Shown here piece by piece: positions 8,621 to 16,342 of a DNA stretch of 64,000 bases (positions are counted from its first letter, which is position 1; each line of letters starts with the position of its first letter). Made by a program: the position numbers and the translations under genes. The notes beneath the pieces are model-generated. The model made no database searches, was not told where the DNA came from, and saw only the letters and a list, made by a program, of their open reading frames with translations. Origin of the DNA: Desulfarculaceae bacterium (lineage in GTDB: Bacteria; Desulfobacterota; Desulfarculia; Desulfarculales; Desulfarculaceae); contig JAIPEN010000002.1 in assembly GCA_021737145.1 (NCBI GenBank), forward strand, positions 62,001 to 126,000, given 5' to 3'.

Positions 8621-8741
8621 GGCGGCCACCTCAAAAAATTTTTCGCTCCCCCTTGCACCGGCTTTTCTTCGGATTAACTTAATAGGCGTAACAGGACTTA
8701 TCTGACTGTTATTGCAATCCATTATTGGAAAGGAGGCGACG

Positions 8742-9200
8742 ATGACCTACCTCATTCCCTATGGCCAGTTTCGTGGCCTCAACCGCCTGCGCCGGGACGT
8801 GGACGATCTGTTCAGCCGCTTTTTCACCAATGGCGAGGGCGGCGGTGGCGGCGGCCTGCCCGCGGAAGGGGCCTTCGTGCCCTCGCTGGACGTGAAGGAG
8901 AGCGAGGGGGCCTATGTGGTGAGCGCCGAGGTGCCCGGGCTCAAGCCCGAGGACATCAAGGTTGAGTACAACGACGGGGTGCTCACCCTGAGCGGCGAAA
9001 AGAAGCAGGAGATCGACGAGGAGCAGGGCTCCTGGCACGTGGTGGAGCGGCGTTACGGCTCCTTCAGCCGAGGCGTGCGCCTGCCCAGCGAGGTGGACCT
9101 GGAGAATCTAAAGGCCACCCACAAGGACGGGGTGCTCACCGTGAGCCTGCCCAAGAGCACCAGGAGCTCGGCCAAGACCATTGAGGTGCAGGCCGGCTAG
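8742..9200 (+). CDS. Small heat-shock protein, Hsp20/alpha-crystallin family
   Basis: This is an ATP-independent chaperone that holds unfolded protein in the cytoplasm. The product of 152 residues has a Gly-rich linker (about 33-38) after an N-terminal arm with LRRDVDDLFSRFF. The alpha-crystallin domain runs from about 50 to 145, with PSLDVKESEGAYVVSAEVPG and the late motif DGVLTVSLPK. The start at 8742 has AAAGGAGG at ideal spacing. I find no convincing sigma-32 or CIRCE element upstream. It is monocistronic: terminators lie on both sides. Confidence 0.93.
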   Translation: MTYLIPYGQFRGLNRLRRDVDDLFSRFFTNGEGGGGGGLPAEGAFVPSLDVKESEGAYVVSAEVPGLKPEDIKVEYNDGVLTLSGEKKQEIDEEQGSWHVVERRYGSFSRGVRLPSEVDLENLKATHKDGVLTVSLPKSTRSSAKTIEVQAG

Positions 9201-9225
9201 GCGCCCGGCTCTCCCACTCCAAAGG

Positions 9226-9255
9226 CCCGCCCCCGCATCCGGGGCGGGTTTTTTT
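9226..9255 (+). terminator. Intrinsic terminator after hsp20
   Basis: An 8-bp stem CCCGCCCC (9226-9233) / GGGGCGGG (9241-9248) is followed by seven T. It lies 25 bases after the hsp20 stop. Confidence 0.92.
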
Positions 9256-9352
9256 GCTCCTCCACGGCCATCGCTTCTCCCCCCGGGCCCGGATTCATGG
9301 TATGTAAGGGGCGATCCCCGGCGCACCGCCGGGGCGAGGAGGTACAATACCC

Positions 9353-9949
9353 ATGCGCGCATTTACCCGCCGCCCGGCGACCTGGTCTTTGTTTTTGGCT
9401 CTGGTGGTTCTGGCCGCCTGCGCCGGCGGCCCCAGCGCTGTGGAGTACTACCGCGACGAAACCTCCATGCGCCGGGAAACCTGGCCCCAACTGGCCAACA
9501 CCTACCCCACCGGCCTGCAACAGTGGACCTACTCCTTCAACGACTTGCATGTGCGCATCCGCCTGGACACCGAGCACGAGTTCACCTTTGAGTTAAAGCT
9601 GAGCAACCAGAGCGACGCGCCCATCACCATCAACTGGGCCAAGACCTACTACATCAACGGCGGGGGCTACCGCTACCACGTGGCCCACAACGGCGCGCCC
9701 TTCTGGTCGCCGGTCAGCCGACTCAAGCCCACCACGGTGGGGCCCGGCCAGACCATCCAGGACGACCTGCAGCCCGCCCGCGAGGCCAAGCGCGACGGAG
9801 TGTGGCTCCTGGCCCCGCTCACCGACCCCCAGATATCCCAGGGCGACTGGCCCAACGAGCTCACCATCGTCATGCCCATCGTACAGGACGGGGTGGAGCT
9901 GGTGCACCGCTTTGACATGGATATCGATTCGACCTATCCCACGGATTGA
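9353..9949 (+). CDS. Predicted lipoprotein of unknown function
   Basis: The 198-residue product starts with a lipoprotein signal: basic RAFTRRPATW, hydrophobic core, and lipobox LAAC with the lipidated Cys at 23. The mature part looks like a beta-rich domain (FTFELKLSNQSDAPITINW) similar in style to periplasmic domains that describe surface or late-embryogenesis-like folds. I do not recognise a named family. AGGAGG lies five bases before the ATG. The next gene is another lipoprotein after a 75-base gap, so the two may act together. Confidence 0.7.
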   Translation: MRAFTRRPATWSLFLALVVLAACAGGPSAVEYYRDETSMRRETWPQLANTYPTGLQQWTYSFNDLHVRIRLDTEHEFTFELKLSNQSDAPITINWAKTYYINGGGYRYHVAHNGAPFWSPVSRLKPTTVGPGQTIQDDLQPAREAKRDGVWLLAPLTDPQISQGDWPNELTIVMPIVQDGVELVHRFDMDIDSTYPTD

Positions 9950-10024
9950 CCGGGAGGCCCCTGGTACTACTAGGCCGGGGTTTGATTCAGGGCTGGGGCG
10001 CTCGGTTGTTAGCTTGGTTGCCGT

Positions 10025-10543
10025 ATGGCCGTGTCGGGACTTAAGAGCCGCTTTTTTGCCCAGGTGCTCCTGCTGGCGCTGGCCGGGCTGTTGGCTGGCT
10101 GCGCGGGAGCGGGGTATGTGGACCCGGGGCCTGATCCGGCCCGGGTGCGGGTGAAACTGGACCTTCCCACCGACCGCTCGGCCTTCAACCAGTTCGACGA
10201 CACCACTCCCTACACCTCCTGGGACTGGGGCCTGTGGCTGGAAAAGGACGGCCGCCTGGTGCGCCTGGCGCCCGAGCCTCCCCAGCAGCTCAGCGTGATC
10301 CGCGCCCCGCGCCTGGTGCGCGACACCGTGTTCCTGGCCCCGCCGGGGCGCCGCGCCTATCGCCTGATCGTCAACGGCTATGTGGGGGTGAGACAGGGCT
10401 GGACCTACTGGCCCATCAACGTGGTGCTGGTGGACGACCGCCAAGAGCTGGACCTGGCGCCCGGCCAGGAGATCGCCATTACGCCTGAAAAGGTGCTCAC
10501 CGGCGTGGCGGCCCAGGGCCGCGTCACCGAGCACCGCAAATAA
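10025..10543 (+). CDS. Predicted lipoprotein of unknown function
   Basis: The 172-residue product has a lipoprotein signal with lipobox LAGC (Cys26). The mature domain is short and beta-rich, with YTSWDWGLWLEKDGRLVRL and a Tyr/Trp-rich segment GYVGVRQGWTYWP. No family was recognised. It follows another lipoprotein gene on the same strand, and its 3' end faces the tolC-like gene. The ribosome site is weak, so the start could be a few codons away. Confidence 0.65.
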   Translation: MAVSGLKSRFFAQVLLLALAGLLAGCAGAGYVDPGPDPARVRVKLDLPTDRSAFNQFDDTTPYTSWDWGLWLEKDGRLVRLAPEPPQQLSVIRAPRLVRDTVFLAPPGRRAYRLIVNGYVGVRQGWTYWPINVVLVDDRQELDLAPGQEIAITPEKVLTGVAAQGRVTEHRK

Positions 10544-10688
10544 CATTTCCCACCAAGCCCGACCCGCCCGTGGCCATGCCCCGTGGCGAAAACCCTTATC
10601 CGTAAATAGCGGCGAGATTCCTGGTTGGATCGGTGATGCCGGCCAAGTGGGGTTGGATCCGTCCGGAGGATAACGCTGCGCCAACCGT

Positions 10689-10807
10689 CGGCACAGCCAC
10701 GGCTTCGCAGACAAGGCGGGGGCGAGCGAGATGCGCAGGCGTATTATCACATACGCCGAGCGTTGAGCGATGCCCGCAACGCAGTATCCCGCTGCCTGGC
10801 GAAGCCG
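10689..10807 (-). repeat. Dispersed 119-bp structured repeat, copy A
   Basis: This copy reads on the minus strand. It has a 50-base left part, a 20-base central hairpin (7-bp stem GGCGTAT/ATACGCC around a 6-base loop, 10738-10757) and a 49-base right part. The left 24 bases are identical to copy B at 40121. The two ends form an imperfect inverted repeat (CGGC-N3-GCCAGGC). It sits between convergent genes (lipoprotein and tolC-like). Confidence 0.75.
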
Positions 10808-10827
10808 CGCTCACATACTCCAGAAAA

Positions 10828-12132
10828 TTACTTCATTGCCACCTGGCTGTTGGCAAAGGGCCGCCCCAAGGCCCTCTCCAGCGCGGCATAGGCCTGCAAA
10901 TAGTTGTAGCGGGCCCGCACCAGTTCGCTGGCCGCCTGGAAGCGGGCCACCTGGGCGTCGGTGAACTCGATGGCGTCGCCCACCCCGTTCTCGTAGCGCC
11001 CCTGGGCCAGGCGGAAGTTTTCCTCCGCCGCCTCCAGGGCGGTGCGGGCCACCTCGATGCGCTCCTGGGACTCGCGCACCACCAGCCAGGCCTGCTCCAC
11101 CTCCTCGCTGATGCCCAGCTCCAGCTCCCTGAGTTGGGCCTTGCGTTGCAGGATCTGGGCCCGGGCCTCGTTCTCCTGGCCCTTGGTCAAAAAGCCGGAG
11201 AAGATGTCCCAGCTCAGGCCCACCCCGGCTTCCCAGTTGTTTTCCAGGGGAAAGTCGGTGTTGCCGTACTGATAGGAGCCGCCCGCGTCCAGGGAGGGCC
11301 AATAGCCGCCCCGGGCCGTCTGCAAGCGTCCCTGGGAGGCGGCCATCTGGGCCTTGAGGCTGGCGGTCTCGGGCCGCTGATCCATGGCCTCCACCAGCAG
11401 GGGCTCCAGCTTGCCGGGCAGGGCGGGCAGGTCCTTTTCCGGAGCCAGGGCGTAGGGGGCCTTCCAGGGGCGGCCGCCCATCACCCGCTCCAGGGCCACC
11501 CGGGCCTCGCGCTGGCGGTATTGGGCGCTGATCAGGGCCAGGCGGGCGTTGGCCAGGTCCACCGAGGCCCGGGCCACGTCGATCTTGGGCCTTAGGCCGG
11601 TGTCATAAAACCCCTTGGCCTGCTCCACGTGGCGCTTCTGCGAGGCCAGGGTCTTGGCGGCCACCTCCACCAGGTGCCGGTTCTTGAGCACCTCGAAGTA
11701 GCTGGCCTTGACCGCCAGGACCACCTCGTCGCGCCGGGTGCTCAGGTCGTGCTGGCTGGCGCTCAGCTCCTGGCGGCTGGCTTCCACCCGGCCGCTGGTC
11801 TGGCCGAAGTCGTAGATCTTCTGGGTCAGGGTGACGCCGGTGTCGTAGTAGTCGTAGTGGCCGGCGTAGTTGGAGGTGCGCGAGCGGTCGGAGAAGTTGC
11901 GGGTGTAGCCGGCGGTGCCCGAAAGCTGGGGCCACCAGCGGGAAGTGCTCTGGGTCACCCGGCCCTCGGCCTGGGCCACTACCTGGCGGGAGGCCTCCAG
12001 GGTGGGGTTCTTGTCCAGGGCCAGGCCCACCGCCTTTTCCAGGGTGAGCGTCTTTTGCGCGCCCAGGGCCGGGCCCGCCGCCAGGACCGCCAGCATCAGC
12101 AGAGCCAGGGCCCCCAAACGCGCCGTATGCAT
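10828..12132 (-). CDS. TolC-family outer-membrane efflux protein
   Basis: The outer-membrane channel component forms a trimeric barrel with periplasmic alpha-helical tunnel. The product of about 434 residues starts with a signal peptide (ARLGALALLMLAVLAAGPALG). It has the two internal repeats of long coiled helices typical of OEP proteins, with LTLEKAVGLALDKNP at the start of repeat one and a second repeat beginning near residue 240. Start: ATG at 12132 is preferred to the one at 12138 because GGAGG lies seven bases before it. No inner-membrane pump or adaptor is adjacent; the nearest permease is the FUSC gene 6 kb away. It may serve a type I secretion or RND system encoded elsewhere. Confidence 0.88.
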   Translation of the reverse strand: MHTARLGALALLMLAVLAAGPALGAQKTLTLEKAVGLALDKNPTLEASRQVVAQAEGRVTQSTSRWWPQLSGTAGYTRNFSDRSRTSNYAGHYDYYDTGVTLTQKIYDFGQTSGRVEASRQELSASQHDLSTRRDEVVLAVKASYFEVLKNRHLVEVAAKTLASQKRHVEQAKGFYDTGLRPKIDVARASVDLANARLALISAQYRQREARVALERVMGGRPWKAPYALAPEKDLPALPGKLEPLLVEAMDQRPETASLKAQMAASQGRLQTARGGYWPSLDAGGSYQYGNTDFPLENNWEAGVGLSWDIFSGFLTKGQENEARAQILQRKAQLRELELGISEEVEQAWLVVRESQERIEVARTALEAAEENFRLAQGRYENGVGDAIEFTDAQVARFQAASELVRARYNYLQAYAALERALGRPFANSQVAMK

Positions 12133-12213
12133 GACCATGCCTCCAGGCCCCCGCCGGGGCCGCCAGGTTAACCCGCCTCACGGGCTACAGCTTAGAGCCT
12201 GGCGCGGGCGCGG

Positions 12214-13770
12214 TCAATGGGCGGTGGGAGGTGTTGCGCAGGCCTGGGCCTGGACGGGATCGAAGCGGCTGACCGGGCCGGGCTCGGCCACCCCGGCCTG
12301 GCGGGCCAGGCCGCCGAGCAGCCCGCCGAAGACCTTTTGGTGCAGCGGCCACACCGAGTACCAATAGGCCAGCCCGCCCAATCCCTGGGGCAAAAAGCTC
12401 ACGATGAGCTGGGCCTGGCAGGCGTCGGCTCCGCTGGGAACCAGACGCAGCTCCAGGGTGGCCTGGCCGGGCAGCTTCATCTCGGCCAGCAGGAGCAGCC
12501 GCTGGGGAGGCTCCAACTCCAGCACCCGCCAGAAGTCCAGGGCGTCGCCCACCCGGAGCTCCCCCTGGCTGCGTCGGCCCCGCCGGAGGCCCGGGCCTCC
12601 CACCGCCTCGTCCATGAGCCCCCTGAGCCGCCAGAGCCAGCTTCCGTAGAACCATCCTCGGCTTCCGCCCACCCCGGCCAGGCTCTCCCAGACCCGCTCC
12701 CGGGGCAGGGGCAGCTCGATCTGGTAGCCGTCGCGGAAAATGGTCCCCCCGGCAAAGGGCGCATCGCCGCAGGAAACCCACTCGGGCGGGTTTAGCCGGC
12801 CCGCGTCCATCCAGCAGGTCTCCACCCGCTCCTGGGCCATGCGCTGCAAGGCCAGGCGGATGGCCGTGCGGTCCGGGGTCAGCTCTTGGGGGATGAGGTC
12901 GCGGATGCGGTTGTCCTTGCAGACCACGGTGTTGCGGAGGCCCTCGGCCAGGGGGCGGCCCAGGCTGGCCGGCACCGGGGTGACCAGGCGGATCCAATAG
13001 GAGCTGAGCCGGGGGCTGAGCACCGGCACCGGGATTATGATTCGGGGCCTGAGGCCCGCCTCTTGGGCGAAGATCTGAAAAAGCTCCTCATAGGTGTGGA
13101 TGTCCGGGCCGCCGATGTCCAGGGTCTGGCCGGAGACCTGGTCCTGGTCCAGGCAGCCCTCCAGATAGCCCAGCACGTCGCCTATGGCGATGGGCTGGCA
13201 CAGGGAGCGCACCCAGCGGGGGGTGATCATCACCGGCAGGCGTTCGGCCAGATAGCGCAGCAGCTCGAAGGAGGCGCTGCCCGCCCCCAGGATCATGGCC
13301 GCGCGCAGCCAGGTGCAGGGCACGGCGCCCGATTGCAGGATTCGGCCCACCTCGGCCCGGGAGCGCAGGTGGTGGCTGATGTTGGGGTCGTCGGGCACCA
13401 GGCCGCCCAGATAGACGATGCGCTCCAGGCCGGCCGCCTCCGCGGCCAGGGCCATGTGGCGCGACGCCTTACGGTCGGCGGCGGCAAAGTCGCGGGTGGC
13501 CCGGTTCATGGAGTGGACCAGGTAAAAGGCGGCCCAACAGCCGCGCAGGGCCCGGGCCAGGGAGACCACGTCCATCACGTCGCCCTGGACCAGCTCGCAG
13601 TTGGGGTGGGAGGCCCAGGGGCGGCAGGACAGCTTTTCCAGGGAGCGGCCCATGGCCCGCACCCGCCAGCCGGCAGCCAGCAGACGGGGGGCCAGGCGGC
13701 CGCCCACATAGCCGGTGGCCCCCAGGATGAGCACCGGCATCTCACGCCGCGAGGGGCGGGCAGCGTTCAT
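12214..13770 (-). CDS. NAD(P)-binding SDR protein with C-terminal DUF2867 domain (YbjT-like)
   Basis: The 518-residue product has an N-terminal Rossmann fold of the extended/atypical SDR class (PVLILGATGYVGGRL, residues 12-26; the GxxGxxG pattern) and a short-chain core to about residue 290 with YLGGLVPDD. The C-terminal 180 residues resemble DUF2867 (QIELPLPRERVWESLAGVGG, then GDALDFWRVLELEPP). E. coli YbjT has the same two-domain layout. The substrate is unknown; quinone or nucleotide-sugar-type binding has been suggested for relatives. The ribosome site AGGTGA lies four bases before the start. It lies downstream of rubrerythrin on the same strand but behind a hairpin terminator. Confidence 0.85.
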   Translation of the reverse strand: MNAARPSRREMPVLILGATGYVGGRLAPRLLAAGWRVRAMGRSLEKLSCRPWASHPNCELVQGDVMDVVSLARALRGCWAAFYLVHSMNRATRDFAAADRKASRHMALAAEAAGLERIVYLGGLVPDDPNISHHLRSRAEVGRILQSGAVPCTWLRAAMILGAGSASFELLRYLAERLPVMITPRWVRSLCQPIAIGDVLGYLEGCLDQDQVSGQTLDIGGPDIHTYEELFQIFAQEAGLRPRIIIPVPVLSPRLSSYWIRLVTPVPASLGRPLAEGLRNTVVCKDNRIRDLIPQELTPDRTAIRLALQRMAQERVETCWMDAGRLNPPEWVSCGDAPFAGGTIFRDGYQIELPLPRERVWESLAGVGGSRGWFYGSWLWRLRGLMDEAVGGPGLRRGRRSQGELRVGDALDFWRVLELEPPQRLLLLAEMKLPGQATLELRLVPSGADACQAQLIVSFLPQGLGGLAYWYSVWPLHQKVFGGLLGGLARQAGVAEPGPVSRFDPVQAQACATPPTAH

Positions 13771-13820
13771 GAGTCACCTGCCTTTCTTCCCCAATTGCAG
13801 CACAGGGCGCGGCCCAAAAG

Positions 13821-13850
13821 CAAACGGGGCCGCCGAGGCGGCCCCGTTTG
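13821..13850 (-). terminator. Terminator after rubrerythrin gene
   Basis: A perfect 14-bp inverted repeat (CAAACGGGGCCGCC, 13821-13834, with its complement 13837-13850) is followed on the minus strand by CTTTTGGG. The U-tract is short, so termination may be partial and allow some read-through into the SDR gene. Confidence 0.75.
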
Positions 13851-13874
13851 GGCGCATCAATCGATAGCCAAAGG

Positions 13875-14372
13875 CTAGTCGACCTTCATGAAGCGAGAGC
13901 CCTTGGCGCCGCACACCGGACAACGCTCCGGAGCCTCGCCCTCGGCGGTGTAGCCGCACACCGGGCACACGTAGTAGGCATAGTCGCCCAGGTCGCCGCC
14001 CAGGCCGTCCAGCAGCTTCTGGTACAGGTCGGCGTGCACCTTTTCCACGGTATTGGCCCACTCAAAGGACCGGAGGGCCTCCTTGGCGTCCTCGGCCTTG
14101 GCCGTCTCGATCATCTCCGGGTACATATGCTCGAACTCGTGGGTCTCGCCCTCGATGGCCGCCTTGAGGTTTTCCTCGGTGGAGCCGATGCCTTTCATGG
14201 CGCGAAGGTGGTTGTGAGCGTGCACCGTCTCGGCCGCGGCGGCCGCCCGGAACATACGAGCCACCTGCGGCTTGCCTTCGCTGTCGGCTTTCTCCGCGAA
14301 TGCCAGGTACTTACGGTTGGCTTGCGATTCACCGGCAAAGGCCTCGGCCAGGTAATCTTGCGTCTTGGACAT
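13875..14372 (-). CDS. rbr: Rubrerythrin
   Basis: This cytoplasmic non-haem di-iron peroxidase of anaerobes reduces hydrogen peroxide with electrons from rubredoxin. The 165-residue protein has the ferritin-like four-helix domain with ligands in FAGESQAN (Glu15), AETVHAHNH (Glu48, His51), EGETHEFEH and NTVEKVHADL. The C-terminal rubredoxin-like domain has CPVCG at 136-140 and CPVCG at 151-155. It has its own promoter (14431-14459) with a Fur/PerR-like box on the start site, and is divergent from tpx, another peroxide-scavenging gene. This indicates an oxidative-stress locus. Confidence 0.97.
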   Translation of the reverse strand: MSKTQDYLAEAFAGESQANRKYLAFAEKADSEGKPQVARMFRAAAAAETVHAHNHLRAMKGIGSTEENLKAAIEGETHEFEHMYPEMIETAKAEDAKEALRSFEWANTVEKVHADLYQKLLDGLGGDLGDYAYYVCPVCGYTAEGEAPERCPVCGAKGSRFMKVD

Positions 14373-14412
14373 GTGTTTTCTCCCCTCTACTTGCTGATTG
14401 AGGTTGATTATT

Positions 14413-14431
14413 GATAATGATTATTATTACT
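14413..14431. promoter_or_regulatory. Fur/PerR-type operator at the rbr start site
   Basis: GATAATGATTATTATTACT matches the 19-base Fur box GATAATGATwATCATTATC at 16 positions. It directly abuts the rbr -10 hexamer and covers the expected transcription start near 14424. Repression by an iron- or peroxide-sensing Fur-family protein is the straightforward reading. Confidence 0.7.
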
Positions 14432-14459
14432 ATATAAGTCAGGAGGCAGGACTTGTCAA
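14431..14459 (-). promoter_or_regulatory. Sigma-70-type promoter of rbr
   Basis: On the minus strand TTGACA (14459-14454), a 17-base spacer and TATATA (14436-14431). The -35 is perfect and the -10 has five of six. The transcript leader would be about 50 bases. Confidence 0.8.
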
Positions 14460-14597
14460 GCCCGGACCATTAGAAAATAGTCTGAAGCATCAAGCCCGAT
14501 GTGACAAGTCTTGGCCAACGCCTTTACAATATAAACAAAGGCGAAAACTTAACCAGGCCCCCGCAGGGGCCGGGATGCTTTTCACAAGGAGAAAACC

Positions 14598-15113
14598 ATG
14601 AGCGAGCGAAGCGGCGCCATCACCATGCACGGCAATCCCCTGACCCTCACCGGCCAGGAGGTTGCAGTAGGCGGCCAGGCCCCGGACGTGGAGCTGTTGG
14701 CCAACGACCTGAGCCCGGTGAAGATCAGTGATTTCAAAGGTAAGGTGGTCATCCTCTCGGCGGTGCCTTCCCTGGACACCCCCACCTGCGACCTGGAGAC
14801 CCGGCGCTTCAACTCCGAGGCGGCCGGTCTGGGCGACGAGGTGGCCATTCTCACCATCAGCATGGACCTGCCCTTTGCCCAGGCCCGCTGGTGCGGCGCG
14901 GCCGGGGTGGAGGCGGTCAAGACCCTCTCGGACCACCGCGATGCCGCCTTTGGCGAGGCCTACGGCCTGTTGATCAAAGAGCTGCGCCTTTTGGGGCGCT
15001 GCGTGCTGGTGTTGGACCGCGACCAGAAGATCACCTACATCCAACTGGTCAAGGAGCTCAGCGAGGAGCCGGACTACGAGGCGGTGCTGGCGGCGGTGAA
15101 GGAAGCGCTCTAA
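14598..15113 (+). CDS. tpx: Thiol peroxidase, Tpx family (atypical 2-Cys peroxiredoxin)
   Basis: The enzyme reduces hydrogen peroxide and alkyl peroxides with thioredoxin. It has 171 residues, the usual length. Peroxidatic Cys64 is in PSLDTPTCDLETRRFN and resolving Cys99 in QARWCGAAGVE. The N-terminal hairpin GNPLTLTGQ is typical of Tpx. CAAGGAG lies before the ATG. It is divergent from rubrerythrin, with 225 bases between the starts, and a terminator follows. Both encode peroxide defence, so shared control at the intergenic Fur-like site is possible, although the box is placed for rbr. Confidence 0.95.
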   Translation: MSERSGAITMHGNPLTLTGQEVAVGGQAPDVELLANDLSPVKISDFKGKVVILSAVPSLDTPTCDLETRRFNSEAAGLGDEVAILTISMDLPFAQARWCGAAGVEAVKTLSDHRDAAFGEAYGLLIKELRLLGRCVLVLDRDQKITYIQLVKELSEEPDYEAVLAAVKEAL

Positions 15114-15137
15114 GGATCGACATAGCCGAAATAATTA

Positions 15138-15171
15138 ACGGGGCCGGCCGCTTGGCTGGCCCCGTTTTTTG
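15138..15171 (+). terminator. Intrinsic terminator after tpx
   Basis: A 12-bp stem ACGGGGCCGGCC / GGCTGGCCCCGT with one wobble is followed by a T-run at 15165-15170. Confidence 0.9.
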
Positions 15172-15184
15172 TCTGGACCGGTCC

Positions 15185-15219
15185 TTGACGCATGACCTGT
15201 TTATGGACTAAATTTAGTC
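15185..15219 (+). promoter_or_regulatory. Promoter and palindromic operator of the toxin-antitoxin pair
   Basis: TTGACG (15185-15190), 18-base spacer, TAAATT (15209-15214). A perfect 14-bp palindrome GACTAAATTTAGTC (15206-15219) overlaps the -10. This is where an autoregulating Phd/YefM antitoxin would be expected to bind. Confidence 0.6.
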
Positions 15220-15244
15220 TGGTAAGGAAAGGGAGGCCAAGCCT

Positions 15245-15520
15245 ATGAAGCCGTCTCGCCAAATTAAGCCCATCAGCTTTCTCAAGGCCCACGCGGCTGA
15301 GATCGTGCGCAACCTGGGCGACCGGGGCGAGCCCCTGATCATCACCCAGAACGGCGAGGCCAAGGTGGTGATGCAGGACATCGCCTCTTATGAGCAGACC
15401 CAGGAGACCCTGGCCCTGCTCAAGATCCTGGCCCTGGGCAACCGCCAGATCGACCAGGGCCAGGTTGAGCCCGCCGCCGAGGTGATCAGCCGCCTGCGCC
15501 AGGGCCGGCGGGGCGATTGA
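15245..15520 (+). CDS. Type II antitoxin, Phd/YefM family
   Basis: The 91-residue protein neutralises the following toxin and normally represses the operon. The N-terminal part has the family pattern: a basic start, KPISFLKAHAAEIVRNLGD, then EPLIITQNGEAKVVMQDIASYEQ, the Phd DNA-binding fold. The C-terminal half (LALGNRQIDQGQVEPAAEV) is likely disordered until it wraps the toxin. The stop codon overlaps the toxin start (TGATG), so translation is coupled. The promoter and a palindrome over the -10 lie just upstream. Confidence 0.93.
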   Translation: MKPSRQIKPISFLKAHAAEIVRNLGDRGEPLIITQNGEAKVVMQDIASYEQTQETLALLKILALGNRQIDQGQVEPAAEVISRLRQGRRGD

Positions 15521-15846
15521 TGGCCCGTGAGGTCCTGCTGACCAGGGACGCGGCCCGGGACCTGGAACTGCTCCACGATTACATAGCCCGCCACGACTCC
15601 CCGGAAAAAGCCGAGTATGTGCTGGGAAAGATAGAAGCGGCCCTGGTCAGGCTGGGCGATTTACCCCATCGAGGAGCCCATCCTCGTGAGTTGCTGGCCC
15701 TGGGCATCAAGCAGTACCGCGAGGTTTTCTTCAAACCTTACCGCCTCATCTACCAGGTAATGGACGACCGGGTCTATGTCATGCTGATGGTGGACGGCAG
15801 GCGGGACATGCAAACCCTGCTGGAGCGCAGGCTGCTGGAAAGGTGA
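15520..15846 (+). CDS. Type II toxin, RelE/ParE superfamily
   Basis: The 108-residue protein has the compact RelE/ParE fold: REVLLTRDAARDLELLHDYIA in the N-terminal helices and YREVFFKPYRLIYQVMDDRVYVMLMVDGRRDMQTLL in the strand-rich C-terminal half. The ending VDGRRDMQ-LL-RRLL is typical of ParE-like proteins, which poison gyrase, rather than of ribosome-bound RelE nucleases; sequence alone does not settle the target. The ATG overlaps the antitoxin stop codon. No mobile element borders the pair. Confidence 0.9.
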   Translation: MAREVLLTRDAARDLELLHDYIARHDSPEKAEYVLGKIEAALVRLGDLPHRGAHPRELLALGIKQYREVFFKPYRLIYQVMDDRVYVMLMVDGRRDMQTLLERRLLER

Positions 15847-15861
15847 GGCTGGGCCGGTTTC

Positions 15862-16224
15862 CTAGGCCTCCACCCACTCCCAGGCCTCTTTTTCCTGGGC
15901 CGCGCCGAATGTCTTCACCTCGCCGGACATGAACTGGGCCCCCACCTCGGTGGCCCACTTGACCCACTTGGGCGGGCCCACCATGGCCAGCTTGGCGAAA
16001 TCCTTGCGGTGCTTGAGCCCGAACTTGGCGTCGTCCCAGGCGGCCCGGGCCTCCCAGCCCCGGAAGTCCCCGGCCAATACCAGCATCATGCGGGCCTTGC
16101 CCTGTTTGGCGATGAGCTCCCTGAGGCGGGGTATCATCACCTGCTGATAGTCGGTGTCGGTCAGCTTGCCCTTGGCTAGCAGGGCGATGGCTTGGTCCGT
16201 GCTCTGGGGCAACATCTCCAGCAT
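15862..16224 (-). CDS. SpoIIAA-like STAS/SEC14-type protein
   Basis: The 120-residue protein is of the SpoIIAA-like (DUF3478) family, a small cytoplasmic domain related to STAS and SEC14 folds with suspected lipid- or nucleotide-linked roles. Features are LRELIAKQGKARMMLVLAGDFRGWEARAAWDD-like segments, with the pattern (hydrophobic)5-G-DF-GW and the following FAKLAMVGPPKWVKW, where family members have a KIA-vG. The start at 16224 has GGGGAGG six bases before it; the open frame extends to 16266 without need. It lies convergently against the toxin gene and looks monocistronic. Confidence 0.8.
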   Translation of the reverse strand: MLEMLPQSTDQAIALLAKGKLTDTDYQQVMIPRLRELIAKQGKARMMLVLAGDFRGWEARAAWDDAKFGLKHRKDFAKLAMVGPPKWVKWATEVGAQFMSGEVKTFGAAQEKEAWEWVEA

Positions 16225-16342
16225 GATGGTCCTCCCCGTGAGAGTGGAAAGGGCCGCCCGGCTCATGCTGTGGCTTCGCTGCTGCCGCCGGTTGGGCGCC
16301 GGCCTCTTAGGAATATTCTAACCCGCCGGGGGGCCCCGGCGT

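Noticed and set aside
8712..8741. Heat-shock promoter (sigma-32 or CIRCE) upstream of hsp20
   Set aside because: TTGCAC at 8653 has no acceptable -10 partner, and no CIRCE inverted repeat is present.
12185..12997. Minus-strand frame of 270 codons overlapping the SDR gene
   Set aside because: It is a shifted frame of the YbjT-like gene with Pro/Gly/Arg/Ala-rich sequence and no domain.
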